Source: Ecytonucleospora hepatopenaei (taxonomy: Eukaryota > Microsporidia > Enterocytozoonidae). Taken from it: DNA of 64,000 bases. The DNA is taken from the NCBI GenBank assembly GCA_026692725.1, contig JAPMUG010000002.1:248001-312000 (forward strand), given 5' to 3'. Shown in pieces: positions 28,427 to 39,590 of the stretch. The position numbers and the translations under genes were made by a program. Positions within the stretch are counted from its first letter, which is position 1, and each line of letters begins with the position of its first letter. The notes under the pieces were generated by a model. It searched no databases and had not been told where the DNA came from. It saw only the letters and a program-made list of their open reading frames with translations.

Positions 28427-29170
28427 ATGGGTATTTTGTCTTTTATTGTTGACACGAATGTTCTTGTAGAAAATTTTAAATTTTATAAGGATTTGTGTTT
28501 TAATGCACATAAATATGAATATGTTATTTATATTTCTAAAATAGTTATAAAAGAATTGGATGGGTTAAAGAAAGAACATTGGGGTGCAAGAAAAGCAATA
28601 AATAACTTGCTTGCTAATAAAAACCAACGCGTTTTTATCGAAGGGGTTTTTCAAAATGAGTTTATTGATGTTATTATTGAAGAAAACCTGAGGATAAATG
28701 CAGAAAAAAATGACGACAAACTTTTGAATTTTGCCCTAACAAAAGAAAATCCAATTTTGTTAACAGATGATAATGTTCTTTTATTAAAATGCCAGATGCA
28801 TAAAGTTTCTGCTTATTCCACAAAGAATGTAGATTTATCAACTTTTTTTTATAATTTAGGACTTAAACGGAAAAAAGATCATTCTACAAAATGCAAAATT
28901 GACTATTTTACTGTATACGAACAAATTTTAAAGAGCATTGAACAAATTTTGTACAAAGAGTATGGCAATTTTTTAGCTCTTGATATTTATGGCAAAGATT
29001 TTGATAATATAATTGATTTAATTATAGAAAATTTTTTTGTTTTTAAAAAATATATTTCTATACACAGTAAAAAGTATTTTGTTGCCTTAAAAAAAGCGTA
29101 TAAAAGACAAGATAAAGAAGAATTTGATTTTTATTTACAAAAAGTAGCGTTAGTTTTTACTTATATTTGA
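28427..29170 (+). CDS. PIN-domain endoribonuclease, Swt1-like
   Basis: A 247-residue protein with an N-terminal PIN nuclease domain. The acidic active-site residues are visible: VDTN (D9), the KELDGL motif (E43), NDDKLLNFAL (D96-D97) and LLTDDNVL (D114). The KELDGLKK...ARKAIN pattern is typical of the SWT1 / Nob1-like eukaryotic PIN group, and Swt1 degrades mRNAs at the nuclear pore. The C-terminal half is helical with no recognised domain. TCCCTT directly precedes ATG 28427. Swt1 function is inferred; the PIN fold is well supported. Confidence 0.72.
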   Translation: MGILSFIVDTNVLVENFKFYKDLCFNAHKYEYVIYISKIVIKELDGLKKEHWGARKAINNLLANKNQRVFIEGVFQNEFIDVIIEENLRINAEKNDDKLLNFALTKENPILLTDDNVLLLKCQMHKVSAYSTKNVDLSTFFYNLGLKRKKDHSTKCKIDYFTVYEQILKSIEQILYKEYGNFLALDIYGKDFDNIIDLIIENFFVFKKYISIHSKKYFVALKKAYKRQDKEEFDFYLQKVALVFTYI

Positions 29171-29198
29171 GAATTAAAATAAAATATGAGTAACACCC

Positions 29199-29783
29199 AT
29201 GGTTTTTAATAATTTAAAGAGAAATGAAAAATTAAAAAAATTAAACATTTTTTATTCACTAATTTATTGCTTTGGATACTGTTTGATTTTAAAGCCTTTT
29301 TGTTATAAACAACTTAACAGTTCTAGATTACACATATACTTGGTAAATATAATAAATGTTTTGATAACGTTAGGAACATATGTTTTGGTGCGTTTTATTA
29401 AAAATGGTAAAAAAGCAGATTTTTTGTATTTTAGAATTTATATAATGTTGTTGTTTTTAATTAATCAGGCGTATGTTAATGCAATGTCTTCCTTTTTAAT
29501 GTACTTGTGTAAATTTGATCATGATTTAAGACTAAAAAACATATTGTTTATGCCAAACATTTATTTTATTTTAAGCTATGTGTTTGTACTGTTTTTAAAT
29601 ATTAATTGTGATTTGCAGTTATTATTTTCTAATATATTGGGAAATATTTTTGTTATTTCGAACATTTTTAAGAACGAAAAGATAGAAAATGAAAAAAATT
29701 GGTTTTTTATATCTACATCATTTACTATTTTTCAATCAATTTGGTTTTTTATAACGTTTAGTTTGCTTGTTTTAATGTTTTAA
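29199..29783 (+). CDS. Hypothetical multi-pass membrane protein
   Basis: A 194-residue hydrophobic protein with about five predicted membrane segments (around residues 18-36, 46-64, 75-105, 120-140 and 170-192) and short basic loops. I do not recognise a family. AACACCC directly precedes ATG 29199, a strong start signal that supports a real gene despite its low complexity. It lies 28 bases after the PIN gene on the same strand and before tRNA-Val. Confidence 0.6.
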   Translation: MVFNNLKRNEKLKKLNIFYSLIYCFGYCLILKPFCYKQLNSSRLHIYLVNIINVLITLGTYVLVRFIKNGKKADFLYFRIYIMLLFLINQAYVNAMSSFLMYLCKFDHDLRLKNILFMPNIYFILSYVFVLFLNINCDLQLLFSNILGNIFVISNIFKNEKIENEKNWFFISTSFTIFQSIWFFITFSLLVLMF

Positions 29784-29880
29784 ATAAAAAAATTTTTGGT
29801 TTTGTTTCATTTTTAATGATTTTTTAAATAAAAACCATAAACTTTAAGTTAGTTTTTAAATTAACATATTTATAAAATGA

Positions 29881-29953
29881 GCGTTTATAGTGTAGAGGTT
29901 ATCACGTTTGCTTCACATGCAAGAGGCCACCAGTTCGAGTCTGGTTAAACGCA
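29881..29953 (+). tRNA. tRNA-Val (CAC)
   Basis: A 73-nt cloverleaf. The acceptor GCGTTTA pairs with TAAACGC, the anticodon stem is TTTGC/GCAAG with loop TTCACAT (anticodon CAC), and the T arm is ACCAG-TTCGAGT-CTGGT, with discriminator A. A TTTTT tract at 29958-29962 can terminate it, only about 18 bases before the next start codon. Confidence 0.93.
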
Positions 29954-29957
29954 TTTA

Positions 29958-29962
29958 TTTTT
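29958..29962 (+). terminator. Pol III terminator of tRNA-Val
   Basis: Five T residues five bases after the tRNA-Val discriminator. Confidence 0.45.
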
Positions 29963-29979
29963 ATCCTTACAAAAACGTA

Positions 29980-30423
29980 ATGATAGAAACTGTTTGTTGT
30001 GAAAATAATATCGATGAATTTTTTATTGTTAATGAAACTGGAAACATGATTTTTTCTCTTAAAAATGAGCCACTCGATGTAAAAATAACACTATGCAGTA
30101 CTCTAAGTGTTTTAGTTGATCATGCAACTAAAGGTCTTGCTTCACTGGAGTTTCCCAATAAGGATTTTCTAATTAGATTTAATGCATTTGTAGATTTTAA
30201 ACAGTTTGATTCGGCTTTAGGTAATATAGCGACAAATTGTCTGATTAATAAAAATATTACAAAAATGGTTTTGATTTCATGTGACAAAATATTGACAATA
30301 TATATGACAGTATCTGAAATGCTTTTTGTTTTTATTGATTCAAATGAAATTTCAGAAGAAGTTTTTCTTAAAATATATGAGCTATTTGTAAATAATTTTA
30401 TGTGCAACCCTTTTTTAAAATAA
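29980..30423 (+). CDS. Hypothetical protein
   Basis: A 147-residue protein that I do not recognise. Alternating strands and helices (FFIVNETGNMIFSL, then TLCSTLSVLVDHA, then KMVLISCDKILTIYMTV, then a C-terminal helix) are loosely reminiscent of a longin or roadblock fold of trafficking proteins, but this is only an impression. The open frame extends back into tRNA-Val, so the first usable ATG is 29980. ATCCTTAC stands about 10 bases upstream, a weak version of the start signal. It is clearly distinct from RBX1, which follows after 157 bases. Confidence 0.55.
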   Translation: MIETVCCENNIDEFFIVNETGNMIFSLKNEPLDVKITLCSTLSVLVDHATKGLASLEFPNKDFLIRFNAFVDFKQFDSALGNIATNCLINKNITKMVLISCDKILTIYMTVSEMLFVFIDSNEISEEVFLKIYELFVNNFMCNPFLK

Positions 30424-30580
30424 TTTAATTTTATTTGAATTTTTTATTTCACTTTGATTCAAAAATAAAATATAAATAATATTTAAGTATAAAGGTAGAT
30501 AAATTTGATAAAAATGTTTATTTACGATTATCTTACAAAATTTTGTTTTCTAATAATTTGTTTATTTTTAAGGCTTATAA

Positions 30581-30877
30581 ATGGAAAAAAATAAAACTAA
30601 AATTGAAATTTTAGACTGGGATTTGGTTGCAACCTGGTCATTTGATTTAAAAGTTGAAACGTGCACAATTTGTAGAAATCACATTATGGATTTGTGTATT
30701 GAATGTCAAAATGATGAAAAAAATGGAAGATGCAATGTAGCATGGGGAAAATGCGGGCATGCTTTTCACAAACACTGCATTGACAGGTGGCTTAATACAA
30801 AAAACGTGTGTCCGTTGGATACTCAAGTTTGGCAGGAAGAAGAATCTGCGCTAAATGATAAAGGTGAAATACAATAG
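30581..30877 (+). CDS. RBX1: RING-box protein Rbx1 (cullin-RING ligase subunit)
   Basis: A 98-residue RING-H2 protein, the subunit of cullin-RING ubiquitin ligases that recruits the E2. The sequence is highly conserved: WDLVATWSFDLKVETCTICR, NHIMDLCIECQ, CNVAWGKCGHAFHKHCIDRW and VCPLDTQVWQ. All zinc ligands of the three-zinc Rbx1 arrangement are visible, including the final Asp in CPLD. Length is near that of human RBX1 (108). AAGGCTTATAA precedes ATG, similar to the GCCTT variant used by TFIIF-alpha. Implies at least one cullin-RING ligase in this reduced genome. Confidence 0.95.
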   Translation: MEKNKTKIEILDWDLVATWSFDLKVETCTICRNHIMDLCIECQNDEKNGRCNVAWGKCGHAFHKHCIDRWLNTKNVCPLDTQVWQEEESALNDKGEIQ

Positions 30878-31180
30878 TTTTTTATAATTATAAATATATA
30901 TTGTTATATGCTGTGTAACAATTTATTAAATTTTTTACATGTTTATTTATTTAGTTTTTTAAAGTTTTTATGGTTTAAATAAAAATTAATGTAATTTTAT
31001 TTATAATTTTGTTTTTATAATCTTTAATGTTATTATTTAGTTATTGTATTGTCAATATTTTATATAATATAATTCTAACATTAAAACTAAAACGATGGTT
31101 TTATTTAACTAAAACATAGTGATAAATAAAATTTATTTATTTTGGAATATTTTTTTAATTTTAAAAATAAATTTGGTAAA
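30878..31180. other. AT-rich intergenic region, nothing recognised
   Basis: About 300 bases of AT-rich sequence between RBX1 and the interrupted RhoGEF gene. I see no open frame of note, tRNA or repeat. Confidence 0.5.
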
Positions 31181-34105
31181 ATGCTAACAATAAAGAAAAT
31201 TTTTAATAATGACACCAAAGATTTTGAAGAAAAAATAGCAAAAAAACTAAAAATGTTACTAAATTCTAAAGACAACTTCATTAAAAAGAAATTTACAGAA
31301 GACGAAAAAAAGAAGATGAGGATGAAGTTATTTGCTATGAAAGAATTGTTTGATAGTGAAGTGAGTTATGTGCAAGATATGGAGTTATGGGATAAAAGTT
31401 TTAGAAAAGCAATTTTAAACATGTCATGCATTCCAACAAAACAAAAATATTTTTTAAATGAAATTATTTTTGGTAATTTGTCTGAATTGATTGAAATACA
31501 CAATATGTTCATTAATGGCTATCGCTTAAAGCACTATGAAATTATGGTTAGGCATAATCGGGAAAAAAGCATAAAAACAGATAAGAGTTTAAAAAATAAA
31601 AGAGAGTTTATAATTCCAACAAATGAATTTGTTAATTGTTATGATTTAGAATACGCAAGTTTAGATCTTACTATTTTTATAAAAGCAGTGGGTGCTTATA
31701 TCAGATATATAGAAAACTTGCCAAGTGCAGTTTACGAATTTGAGTCACTAATGCATAAAAATGAGAAATTCAAAAAGGCAGTAAATGATTGGTTTAAAAA
31801 GAATAATGTGATTGAATTAGGTTACAGACACTTTTTTTATCGCCCGACTTCAAGAGTAGTTCGATATGGTATTTTAAACGATGCAATAGTAAAGCATGAA
31901 ACAAATCCAATTAATTTACAATGTTATAAAATTGTTAACGAATCGTTAGGACCAGCCATACAGGTATTGGATTTAAAGTTTAAGGAAAGAAGCAGTTTTT
32001 TTAATATTTACAAGCTTATGAATACATTTGTATTTAGCGAAAAGAACTTTTCTATGTTTAATCTTAAACTTATGGACCAAAGAACAAAAATTGAGTTTAA
32101 TCAACAGCTAATTACGAAAAGTTCAGTTATAAAGCCAGCTTCATTTAAAGATATTTTTGTAATAAATAACATTATGCTGATATGCAGAACACGAGAAACA
32201 CAGTTTGACAATATTACAATAGATGAAAAGCCAATATTTTTATCAAAATATGAAATGACAAAAGAAAAGATTTCTTTTTTTGATATGTCAGACAATTTAG
32301 AAAGGTACTTTCCTATTTATTTTGTACAGAAAGAAACACTGGACATAAAAGCAATTTATTTTACAGATACATATTCAAGAGAAAGTGCATATGAACTGTT
32401 TAAACAGATGCTTTAAAATGCAGTGCCAAAATGCAAAGAATATAATGTTTTATGTAGAAAAAACAACAGATATGAGTGTGACTTTAAAGAAATATTATGC
32501 GTATTTCAGGTGTATGGGGAAAGTGAAGAATTAGAGCAAAAAGCAGACGAGCCTATTGTTTTTGAAAGTTCAAACCTGTCAAAAGGTGAAATGGAAAATA
32601 TTGAAATAGGCAATAAAAAAGCAGAGGAGGTAGTTTCTGTAAATACATCAGTGGTTGAATGGAATGTGGGAATGGATATAAAAAATGATTATTTGGTCAA
32701 TGAAACAAAGGCAGTTAAAGAAAGAGAATCTTATTTTAATAAAAATAGTTCAGCATTTCAATCATTTAAGAACACACTCTTTGAAAAGTTTTATTTAGAA
32801 AAGCACAGAGGTAAAAAAGAAGATGGGAATGGTTTGCCTTTAGAAGAGGAAATAGTGGAGGAAAGTGATGAAAAAACCATAGCAAAAGCAAATTGCTGTG
32901 GATTTGTTAAACCAAGTGATTTTTTTACAATCGACATAAGAATAGAATGCGAGAAAAAGATAAAAAATGAGTCAATGACCATATTTTCAACAAAAAATGG
33001 TATTTTTAAGACGATGAATGGATCAATGATTAAATTGTGGAATAAACCTGCTAAAAAGTTTCTTTATGATAATGAAAACCAGATGTTGATATATCAGATA
33101 GAAAATTGTGTGTATATTTCTGCATTTACATCAAATTCAACAAGCATAAAACCACAAAAAATAAACTTGAAGATTACAGATTTTTTTATAGGGCAAACGA
33201 ATGAAAGAACATATTTAGTATTGACAATAAAAGGAGATTATAACTTTTGCTTGATGTACGTGTTATCGGTGATTAGAAGTGAGTTAGAAATACGTGTGTG
33301 TTTTGAGAAGAAATTGTATGTGGGTCAGAATGTGGAGTCAATAGAATTTTTTCCAGAGAAACTTGTGGTTGCGTGCAATGTGTTTGAAGTGGTTGATTTG
33401 AAGACGTTAAAAACACAGCAATTGATAGAGATGTATGATCCATATACATGTGCATTTTTGGAAACAATAAAGTGTTTGAATGCAAAAAAGATATTTAGGG
33501 TGAATGAGGACTTATTTTTGGTGTGTTATGAGGGAGTAGGATTTTACGTGGATAGAGTCGGAAGGTGTGTGCAAACACATATAAGTTTTAATTGGGAAGA
33601 AGAGGCGAAGTATTTTAAAATGTACAAAAAGTGGTTGTTTGTGCTAAGTGAGCATTATGTGAGTGTATTTTGTTTAATGAAAGGGTGTATAATATTTCAA
33701 AAAGGATTTAAGAAAGGAAAGTTTGTGGAAGGAGAGAGAAAACCGCTAATTTATAATGAAACAGGGTTATATGAGATGGTGATGGTAAGAAAAATAGAGC
33801 AATTAACGTATAGAGAAGATGAGGTATTTGTGAAAAGTGAGGTAAAAGGTAAAGAAGGAAGTAAGGCGTCAAAGATATATTCAGAAAAAAGGATGGTAAA
33901 ATCGGATGATGAGCTAATAAAATCAAAAACAGTAAAGAAAGAGGTAAAAATGAGAAAACCTAGAAGAAAGGAAGAAACAAAAATTGCAAATATAGAGGAA
34001 GTGTATAAATTAGAGAATAAATCAAGTGAGACAATATGTGAAATAGTGAAGATGTATGAAGAGAAGTATAAAAATTATAAGTATATGACATTAAAGTTAG
34101 TTTAA
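31181..34105 (+). pseudogene. Rom2-like Rho GEF (DH-PH-CNH) interrupted by an in-frame TAA
   Basis: Two consecutive open frames in the same phase are separated only by TAA at 32414-32416. Together they are 974 codons and parallel the intact 1009-residue gene at 39861-42890. The first part holds the DH domain (FDSEVSYVQDMELWDKSFRK, then FFYRPTSRVVRYGIL) and a PH-like region. The second part holds the CNH domain (STKNGIFKTMNGSMIKLWN, then FLVCYEGVGFYVD). Rom2-type proteins activate Rho1 in cell-wall and polarity control. The stop lies in the poorly conserved linker, and 560 codons remain open after it, so the break is recent, a sequencing error or a real split into two proteins. No ATG starts the second frame until about 32591. 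Start ATG 31181 aligns with the paralogue. Confidence 0.75.
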
Positions 34106-34400
34106 GAATTTTTTACAACTAAAACTTTATTTGCTATTAATAATTTATTATAGTATATTACTAATAAAATATACAATAAATTTATATAAGTAGTTTGATA
34201 TTTTTTATAGAATTTTATATGAGTAATTTAGTAATGAATAAATTTGTGTATATATATAAATATAAATAGTTATGACACAAATATTGATTATGATATTTTA
34301 TTGATAAAATATTTGTCGAATTTAATTGTATTAAGATTAAAAATATTTGAAACATACTAATATTTACAATTTATTCATAAAATTGCTTTTCTAAAAAATT

Positions 34401-34490
34401 ATTTGAATATTATAGAATATTTTCTATTTGTATAAAAATTATTTGAATATTATAGAATATTTTCTATTTGTATAAAAATTATTTGAATAT
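34401..34490. repeat. 40-bp tandem repeat, 2.3 copies
   Basis: A 40-bp AT-rich unit containing TTGAATATTATAGAATATTT is perfectly repeated at 34401-34440 and 34441-34480. A partial third copy follows to 34490. Confidence 0.9.
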
Positions 34491-34799
34491 TTTAAAATTT
34501 TATTATAAGGATATAAAAAACATTTTTATAAAGCACATATTTTATTAGAAAAAGTAGTATAAAAATATAAAATAATTTATTATCTATATACTTAATACAT
34601 ATATAAAGTGTTAATTAATATATTTAATATATAAATATAAACATTATATAAATATAAAAGTTAAAAAAAGTATATTAAAAAATGTTATACAATAGAATAT
34701 AAAATATTGTTTACTTATTATAAATAAAATATGAATGTGTATATGAAAGTATAAAATAAGAAGTAGAAAATAAAAATGTGAGTAAAAATAAGAAGGGAA

Positions 34800-34845
34800 G
34801 AGCAAAGAAAAATATTTTGACCCATATATTTAAGACAAGTAGTAA
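34800..34845 (+). promoter_or_regulatory. rDNA element copy A (GACCCATATATTTAAG)
   Basis: A block of about 45 bases containing GACCCATATATTTAAGAC, about 350 bases upstream of the SSU. A near-identical block lies at 36863-36906, about 30 bases before the LSU. Conservation in otherwise unalignable AT-rich DNA suggests a function: a promoter or a processing signal. Confidence 0.5.
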
Positions 34846-35114
34846 CGAAAGTTAAATACAAGTCAAGCTATTATAGCAACAAGTAAAGTTAAAAAATAAA
34901 AAAAGGTTATTGTTTTTAAAACATAGCTTAAAAGCTTAAAAGCTTAATATAGTGTAATGTATATTTACTATATAATAGTTTATTATATAATAATTATGTA
35001 TTATTATTAGCTTAGTACAAAGTCATTATAATGACAAGTATGAAAGTGTGTAAACACAGATAAAGTTTTGTAAAATTCAAAGCTACAGTATCTTGTATAC
35101 TGTGATAATTATTG

Positions 35115-35142
35115 TTATATAATATAATGTTATATTATATAA
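35115..35142. repeat. Perfect 13-bp inverted repeat upstream of SSU
   Basis: Arms TTATATAATATAA and TTATATTATATAA are separated by TG, about 55 bases before the SSU. Two further perfect hairpins precede it: ACAGTAT/ATACTGT at 35085-35103, and the palindrome GTCATTATAATGAC at 35022-35035. Confidence 0.8.
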
Positions 35143-35195
35143 ATACAGTAGTTATCAACAGGTATGAGAGAAAAGGTAGTGGAGAGATACAAACG

Positions 35196-36499
35196 CATCA
35201 GGTTGATTCTGCCTGACGTAGATGCTAGTTTCTAAGATTAAGCCATGCATGTTATGTGAACTCAGACGAGGGAACGACGAACGGCTCAGTAATGTTGCGC
35301 TGATTTGCTCTATGCGGGAAGAATAACCACGGTAACCTGTGGCTAAGAGTGTAGAATAAGGTGCAATCCTATTAGTTTGTTGGTAGTGTAAAGGACTACC
35401 AAGGCAGTGATGGGTAACGGGAAATCAGGGTTTGATTCCGGAGAGGGAGCCTGAGAGATGGCTCCCACGTCCAAGGATGGCAGCAGGCGCGAAAATTGTC
35501 CACTCTTTTGAGAGGAGACAGTTATGAAACGTGAGTAGAAGGGTCGAGTGTAAAAACCTTGACGTGAAGCAATTGGAGGGCAAGTTTTGGTGCCAGCAGC
35601 CGCGGTAATTCCAACTCCAAGAGTGTCTATGGTGGATGCTGCAGTTAAAGGGTCCGTAGTCGTAGATGCAATTAAAAGGTGGTGTTAAAAGCCATTGAGT
35701 TTGTTGAGAGTAGCGGAACGGATAGGGAGCATGGTATAGGTGGGCAAAGAATGAAATCTCAAGACCCCACCTGGACCAACGGAGGCGAAAGCGATGCTCT
35801 TAGACGTATCTGGGGATCAAGGACGAAGGCTAGAGTATCGAAAGTGATTAGACACCGCTGTAGTTCTAGCAGTAAACTATGCCGACAATGCTGGGTGTTG
35901 CGAGAGCGATGCTTGGTGTGGGAGAAATCTTAGTTTTCGGGCTCTGGGGATAGTACGCTCGCAAGGGTGAAACTTAAAGCGAAATTGACGGAAGGACACT
36001 ACCAGGAGTGGATTGTGCTGCTTAATTTAACTCAACGCGGGAAAACTTACCAGGGTCAAGTCTATCGTAGATTGGAGACATGAGGTAGACAAGAGTGGTG
36101 CATGGCCGTTGGAAATTGATGGGGCGACTTTTAGCTTAAGTGCTGGAACCAGTGAGATCTTCTAGACAGGTGTTATTTAGGCACAGGAGGGAGAAGGCAA
36201 TAACAGGTCCGTGATGCCCTTAGATATCCTGGGCAGCAAGCGCAATACAATATCTCTTGAGAAGACAAAGCAATTTGAGATGAGTAGGATTAGCTTTTGT
36301 AAATAAGCTATGAATGAGGAATTCCTAGTAACAGTGTCTCATCAAGGCATTGTGAATGTGTCCCTGTTCTTTGTACACACCGCCCGTCACTATTTCAGAT
36401 GATTATAGGGATGAAGAGCTTAGGCTCTGAATACCTGTAGTTAGATAAAGTACAAGTCGTAACAAGGTCACCGTAGGAGAACCTGCTGTGGGATCATTA
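35196..36499 (+). rRNA. Small subunit rRNA (microsporidian, about 1.3 kb)
   Basis: It starts at CATCAGGTTGATTCTGCCTG, the usual 5' end, and ends at GGATCATTA. Universal blocks are present: GTGCCAGCAGCCGCGGTAAT at about 35590, GAAATTGACGGAAGG at about 35980, and TTGTACACACCGCCCGTCAC at about 36373. At about 1304 nt it is far below the normal eukaryotic 1800, which is diagnostic of Microsporidia. Ends are estimated to within a few bases. No intron is seen. Confidence 0.95.
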
Positions 36500-36934
36500 A
36501 AAACGCATTTTTACAGTAAATAGTTTCATTTAATATTTTTACTAAAATAAAATTGCTAAAATATAATTTAGTTAAAATATAATTTAGTTAAAATATTATA
36601 ATAAAATATTATATTATAACAAAACATATACATTAATATAGTTAGTGTAGAAATAAAACACTGTTTATGTTTGTATTTTGTATAATAAATATTACTTTTT
36701 AAGAATTATATAATTTTATTTATAGAAAACATACCAAATATAGTTTTTTGTGCTGTAGATAGTAAAATATTGTTTGTATACAACATATTAACATATACAA
36801 TACTTACACATAAATAAAAGTTAAAATGAATTGTATTAGTTAAAAATATTAGTTTATAGAATGAGCCAAGCAAAAATTTTAGACCCATATATTTAAGAAG
36901 TAGTAGTAGCTTTTTGAGAGATAGAAAAAAATAG
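36500..36934 (+). other. Internal transcribed spacer between SSU and LSU
   Basis: About 435 bases of AT-rich spacer, long for a microsporidian. It contains two copies of AAAATATAATTTAGTT (about 36556-36590) and rDNA element copy B. No 5.8S gene is present in it; the 5.8S-like sequence follows as the start of the LSU. Confidence 0.75.
36863..36906 (+). promoter_or_regulatory. rDNA element copy B (GACCCATATATTTAAG)
   Basis: GAGCCAAG, then AGACCCATATATTTAAGAAG, then TAGTAG: the second copy of the block at 34800-34845. It stands about 30 bases before the LSU and could mark an LSU promoter or processing site. Confidence 0.5.
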
Positions 36935-38702
36935 AGAATCCCTGGTACGGGATCGCTAGGGTCTAGCAGCGATGACGAACGTAGAAGAGTACGAAAAGTC
37001 AGAAGACGTTTCCAATAGTGAGAGAGATTTCACGAAGACCCTCTGAACTTAAGCATATCATTAAGAGGAGGAAAAGAAACTAACTAGGATTTCATAAGTA
37101 GTGGCGAATGAACATGAAGAAGCTCAGATGATAAAAGCACGCAAGTGTTTGTTGTAATGAGAGTCGCGAAGACCTGTAGGAAAGCAGGACAAGAAGGGGT
37201 GATAGTCCCCGGGCGGCAGGAGATTTAGAGAGTAGTGCTGTTTGGTAGTGCAGTGTGAAGGGGAGGTAGTAACTTCCAAGGCTAAATATAGTTAGACACC
37301 GATAGCAAAGAAGTAGCGCGAGCGAAAGATGAAAAAGTTTCATATAGAAAGTGAAATAGTGAAAGTACCAGGGGGTAAGCCGAGAGACTCGGACCCGTAT
37401 TGAAACACGGACCAAGGAGATTTTGAGTGCAGCGAGGTGAATGTATGGAAAACAGAAGCCGAGAGAAGTTTAGGAGTTGCATTCATAAGACCCGAAAGGT
37501 AGTGAACTATGTCTGTTTTGATTGAAGTCAGGATAAATTCTGATGGAGGATCTAAGTCGTATTGATGTTCAACTCATTGACAAAAGATGGGCATAGGGGC
37601 GAAAGACCAATCGAACTACCTGGTAGCTGGTTCCAGCCGAAATGTCTCTCAGGACAGCGGTGCTCAAGTCTATGTATAATGTTATAGATAATTTATTGTT
37701 TGTAATTATTGTATAAGTGTAGAAAGGTAGGAAGATGCAGTAGAGAGGATGTGGACTTAGTCAACAAACTCCGAATGTGTCGTTTGGTTTGAGAGTGATC
37801 CAAGCCAAAAGTCTATAGAGCACTAGTGGGCTCTCTGTGGTAAGCATGGGGCGCAAAAAGGGATGAACCTAGCAAAGAGATAAATGGCCAAAGACAGGAC
37901 AAAGAGCCCATAAAAGTGGTATCTAAATTAAGACAGTGGGGCGGTGGCCATGGAGGTTGGCATCCGCTAAGAAACGTGTTACAACGTACCCATCGAATTT
38001 AGGACTACTTAAAATGGATGGCGCTGACCTGTGTCATGATGCTCTTGAAGCGAAGTTTAGTAGGCTGGCATGATTGTACTAGAGAAGGGCGTGTGTGGAC
38101 GCGTCTGGAGGTGCATTCAGAGCAGATCTTGGAGGTAGTAGCATCATTAAAATGTACTTAAGAAGACGGGTTTGTCCTTTGAATAGAAGGAAGTGATACG
38201 ATCCTATTGTCGCAAGTTAGTTTATTTGTAGCAATATAGATAGATGAATAGGCAAGTAAAAGGGAAGAATTTAAATATTAATTCGAAGCTGCCCGAAGTG
38301 GCGACACTAAGCACGAATCCGCCGTATACAGTATGTAGTTATTGTATTTATTTATGATAGCTATATATGAAGGAGTGTAAATTTGCTCAAGGTATGGAGG
38401 CTCTGGAAAGTCATATTGAGAAGGAGTCGAAGGGGGATGATAAAAAGGCAGGGCAGTTGTCGTACCGAACCGCATCAGGACTTCAGGGTTAGGAGCCCAA
38501 AGTATAAGAAAAAAGTAAGTAAGGGAAATCGGCAAAATGGATGAAAAACCTCGGGATAATTATTGGCTCTAGCACGCTAGAACTGGGCTTACAAGGGGAA
38601 TCTGACTGTTTAATAAAAACATAGCTTTGTGTAGATGCAAAGTGAATTCTGCTCAGTGCTTGGGACGTTAAGGAAGTAATTTTAAGTACGCACTTGTAAA
38701 CA

Positions 38703-38746
<44 letters not shown>

Positions 38747-38845
38747 GTCTAATTAGCGACGCGCATGAATGGAGCAACGAGATTCCCACTGTCCCTACTT
38801 ACTGCTTTGCGAACCAACAGCCAAGGGAACGGGCTTGGGACATGC

Positions 38846-38883
<38 letters not shown>

Positions 38884-39163
38884 AAGTGCAGATCTCTATT
38901 TGTTTGTCGTAGCGAGGTGGGGAAATGTGTGAGACCACTGACATCCGTAATGGAGGTGCTTACAAGACTTGATGGGGAGTTTGGCTGGGGCGGCACGACT
39001 GCTAAACAATAACGCAGACGTCCAAAGGTGAGCTCAGAGGGGATGGAAACCACTCGTGGAGCATAAGGGCAAAAGCTTGCTTTAGCCTGCCGTGTGAACG
39101 GCAGGTACTGGAAACAGCGGCCTAGAGATCCTCCGCTACACACGTCTAGGAGCGGAGGTGACG

Positions 39164-39196
<33 letters not shown>

Positions 39197-39300
39197 GGCC
39201 GAGCGTTCATAGCGACGCCGCTTTTTGATTCTTCGATGTCGGCTCTTCCGAGCATGGTGAAGCATCAATCACCAAGTGTATGATTGTTCACCAATTAATA

Positions 39301-39338
<38 letters not shown>

Positions 39339-39590
39339 TAGTTTTACCCTACTGCAGTGCGTTGAAGAGCAGGTCAGAACAGTACGAGAGGAAGTACCGA
39401 TCAGGACCACTGGTAATGCCTTCATCTGTTAAGGTGCGGGGCACAGCTACGTCCTTCTTGTAACAGCTGAAAGCCTCTAAGCTGGAATAAGTACTTGACA
39501 ACGCGATTGTGTGAAGACGACTCACACGGGGACAGGAACTGTACGGCATGAGCTTTTTGCGAGTGCTTCAGGTTGCCTGCTTCCTCAACC
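36935..39590 (+). rRNA. Large subunit rRNA with fused 5.8S-like 5' domain
   Basis: The 5' part carries the 5.8S-like motif GCAGCGATGACGAACGTAG, directly continuous with LSU sequence (CCTCTGAACTTAAGCATATC at about 37039), so ITS2 is absent as in other microsporidia. Conserved core blocks follow: GACCCTGTTGAGCTTGACTC at about 38859, GTTACCACAGGGATAACTGG at about 39168, and the sarcin-ricin loop AGTACGAGAGGAA at about 39381. An AT-rich expansion segment lies near 37680-37725. The 3' end is estimated. Long open frames inside it are accidental. Confidence 0.93.

Larger units (their letters stand above)
34106..35195. other. Long AT-rich region upstream of the SSU rRNA (external spacer)
   Basis: About 1.1 kb without a gene. 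It contains a 40-bp tandem repeat (34401-34490), a GACCCATATATTTAAG element shared with the ITS (34800-34845), and a series of perfect hairpins just before the SSU (35022-35035, 35085-35103, 35115-35142). It probably holds the RNA polymerase I promoter and the 5' external transcribed spacer. Confidence 0.6.

Noticed and set aside
32414..32416. Programmed readthrough of the TAA in the left RhoGEF
   Set aside because: The context CTT-TAA-AAT does not match known readthrough contexts and no downstream structure is apparent. A nonsense change, error or true gene split is simpler.
35679..39549. Several open frames of 60-125 codons on both strands within the rRNA region
   Set aside because: They lie inside conserved SSU and LSU rRNA sequence and have no protein character.
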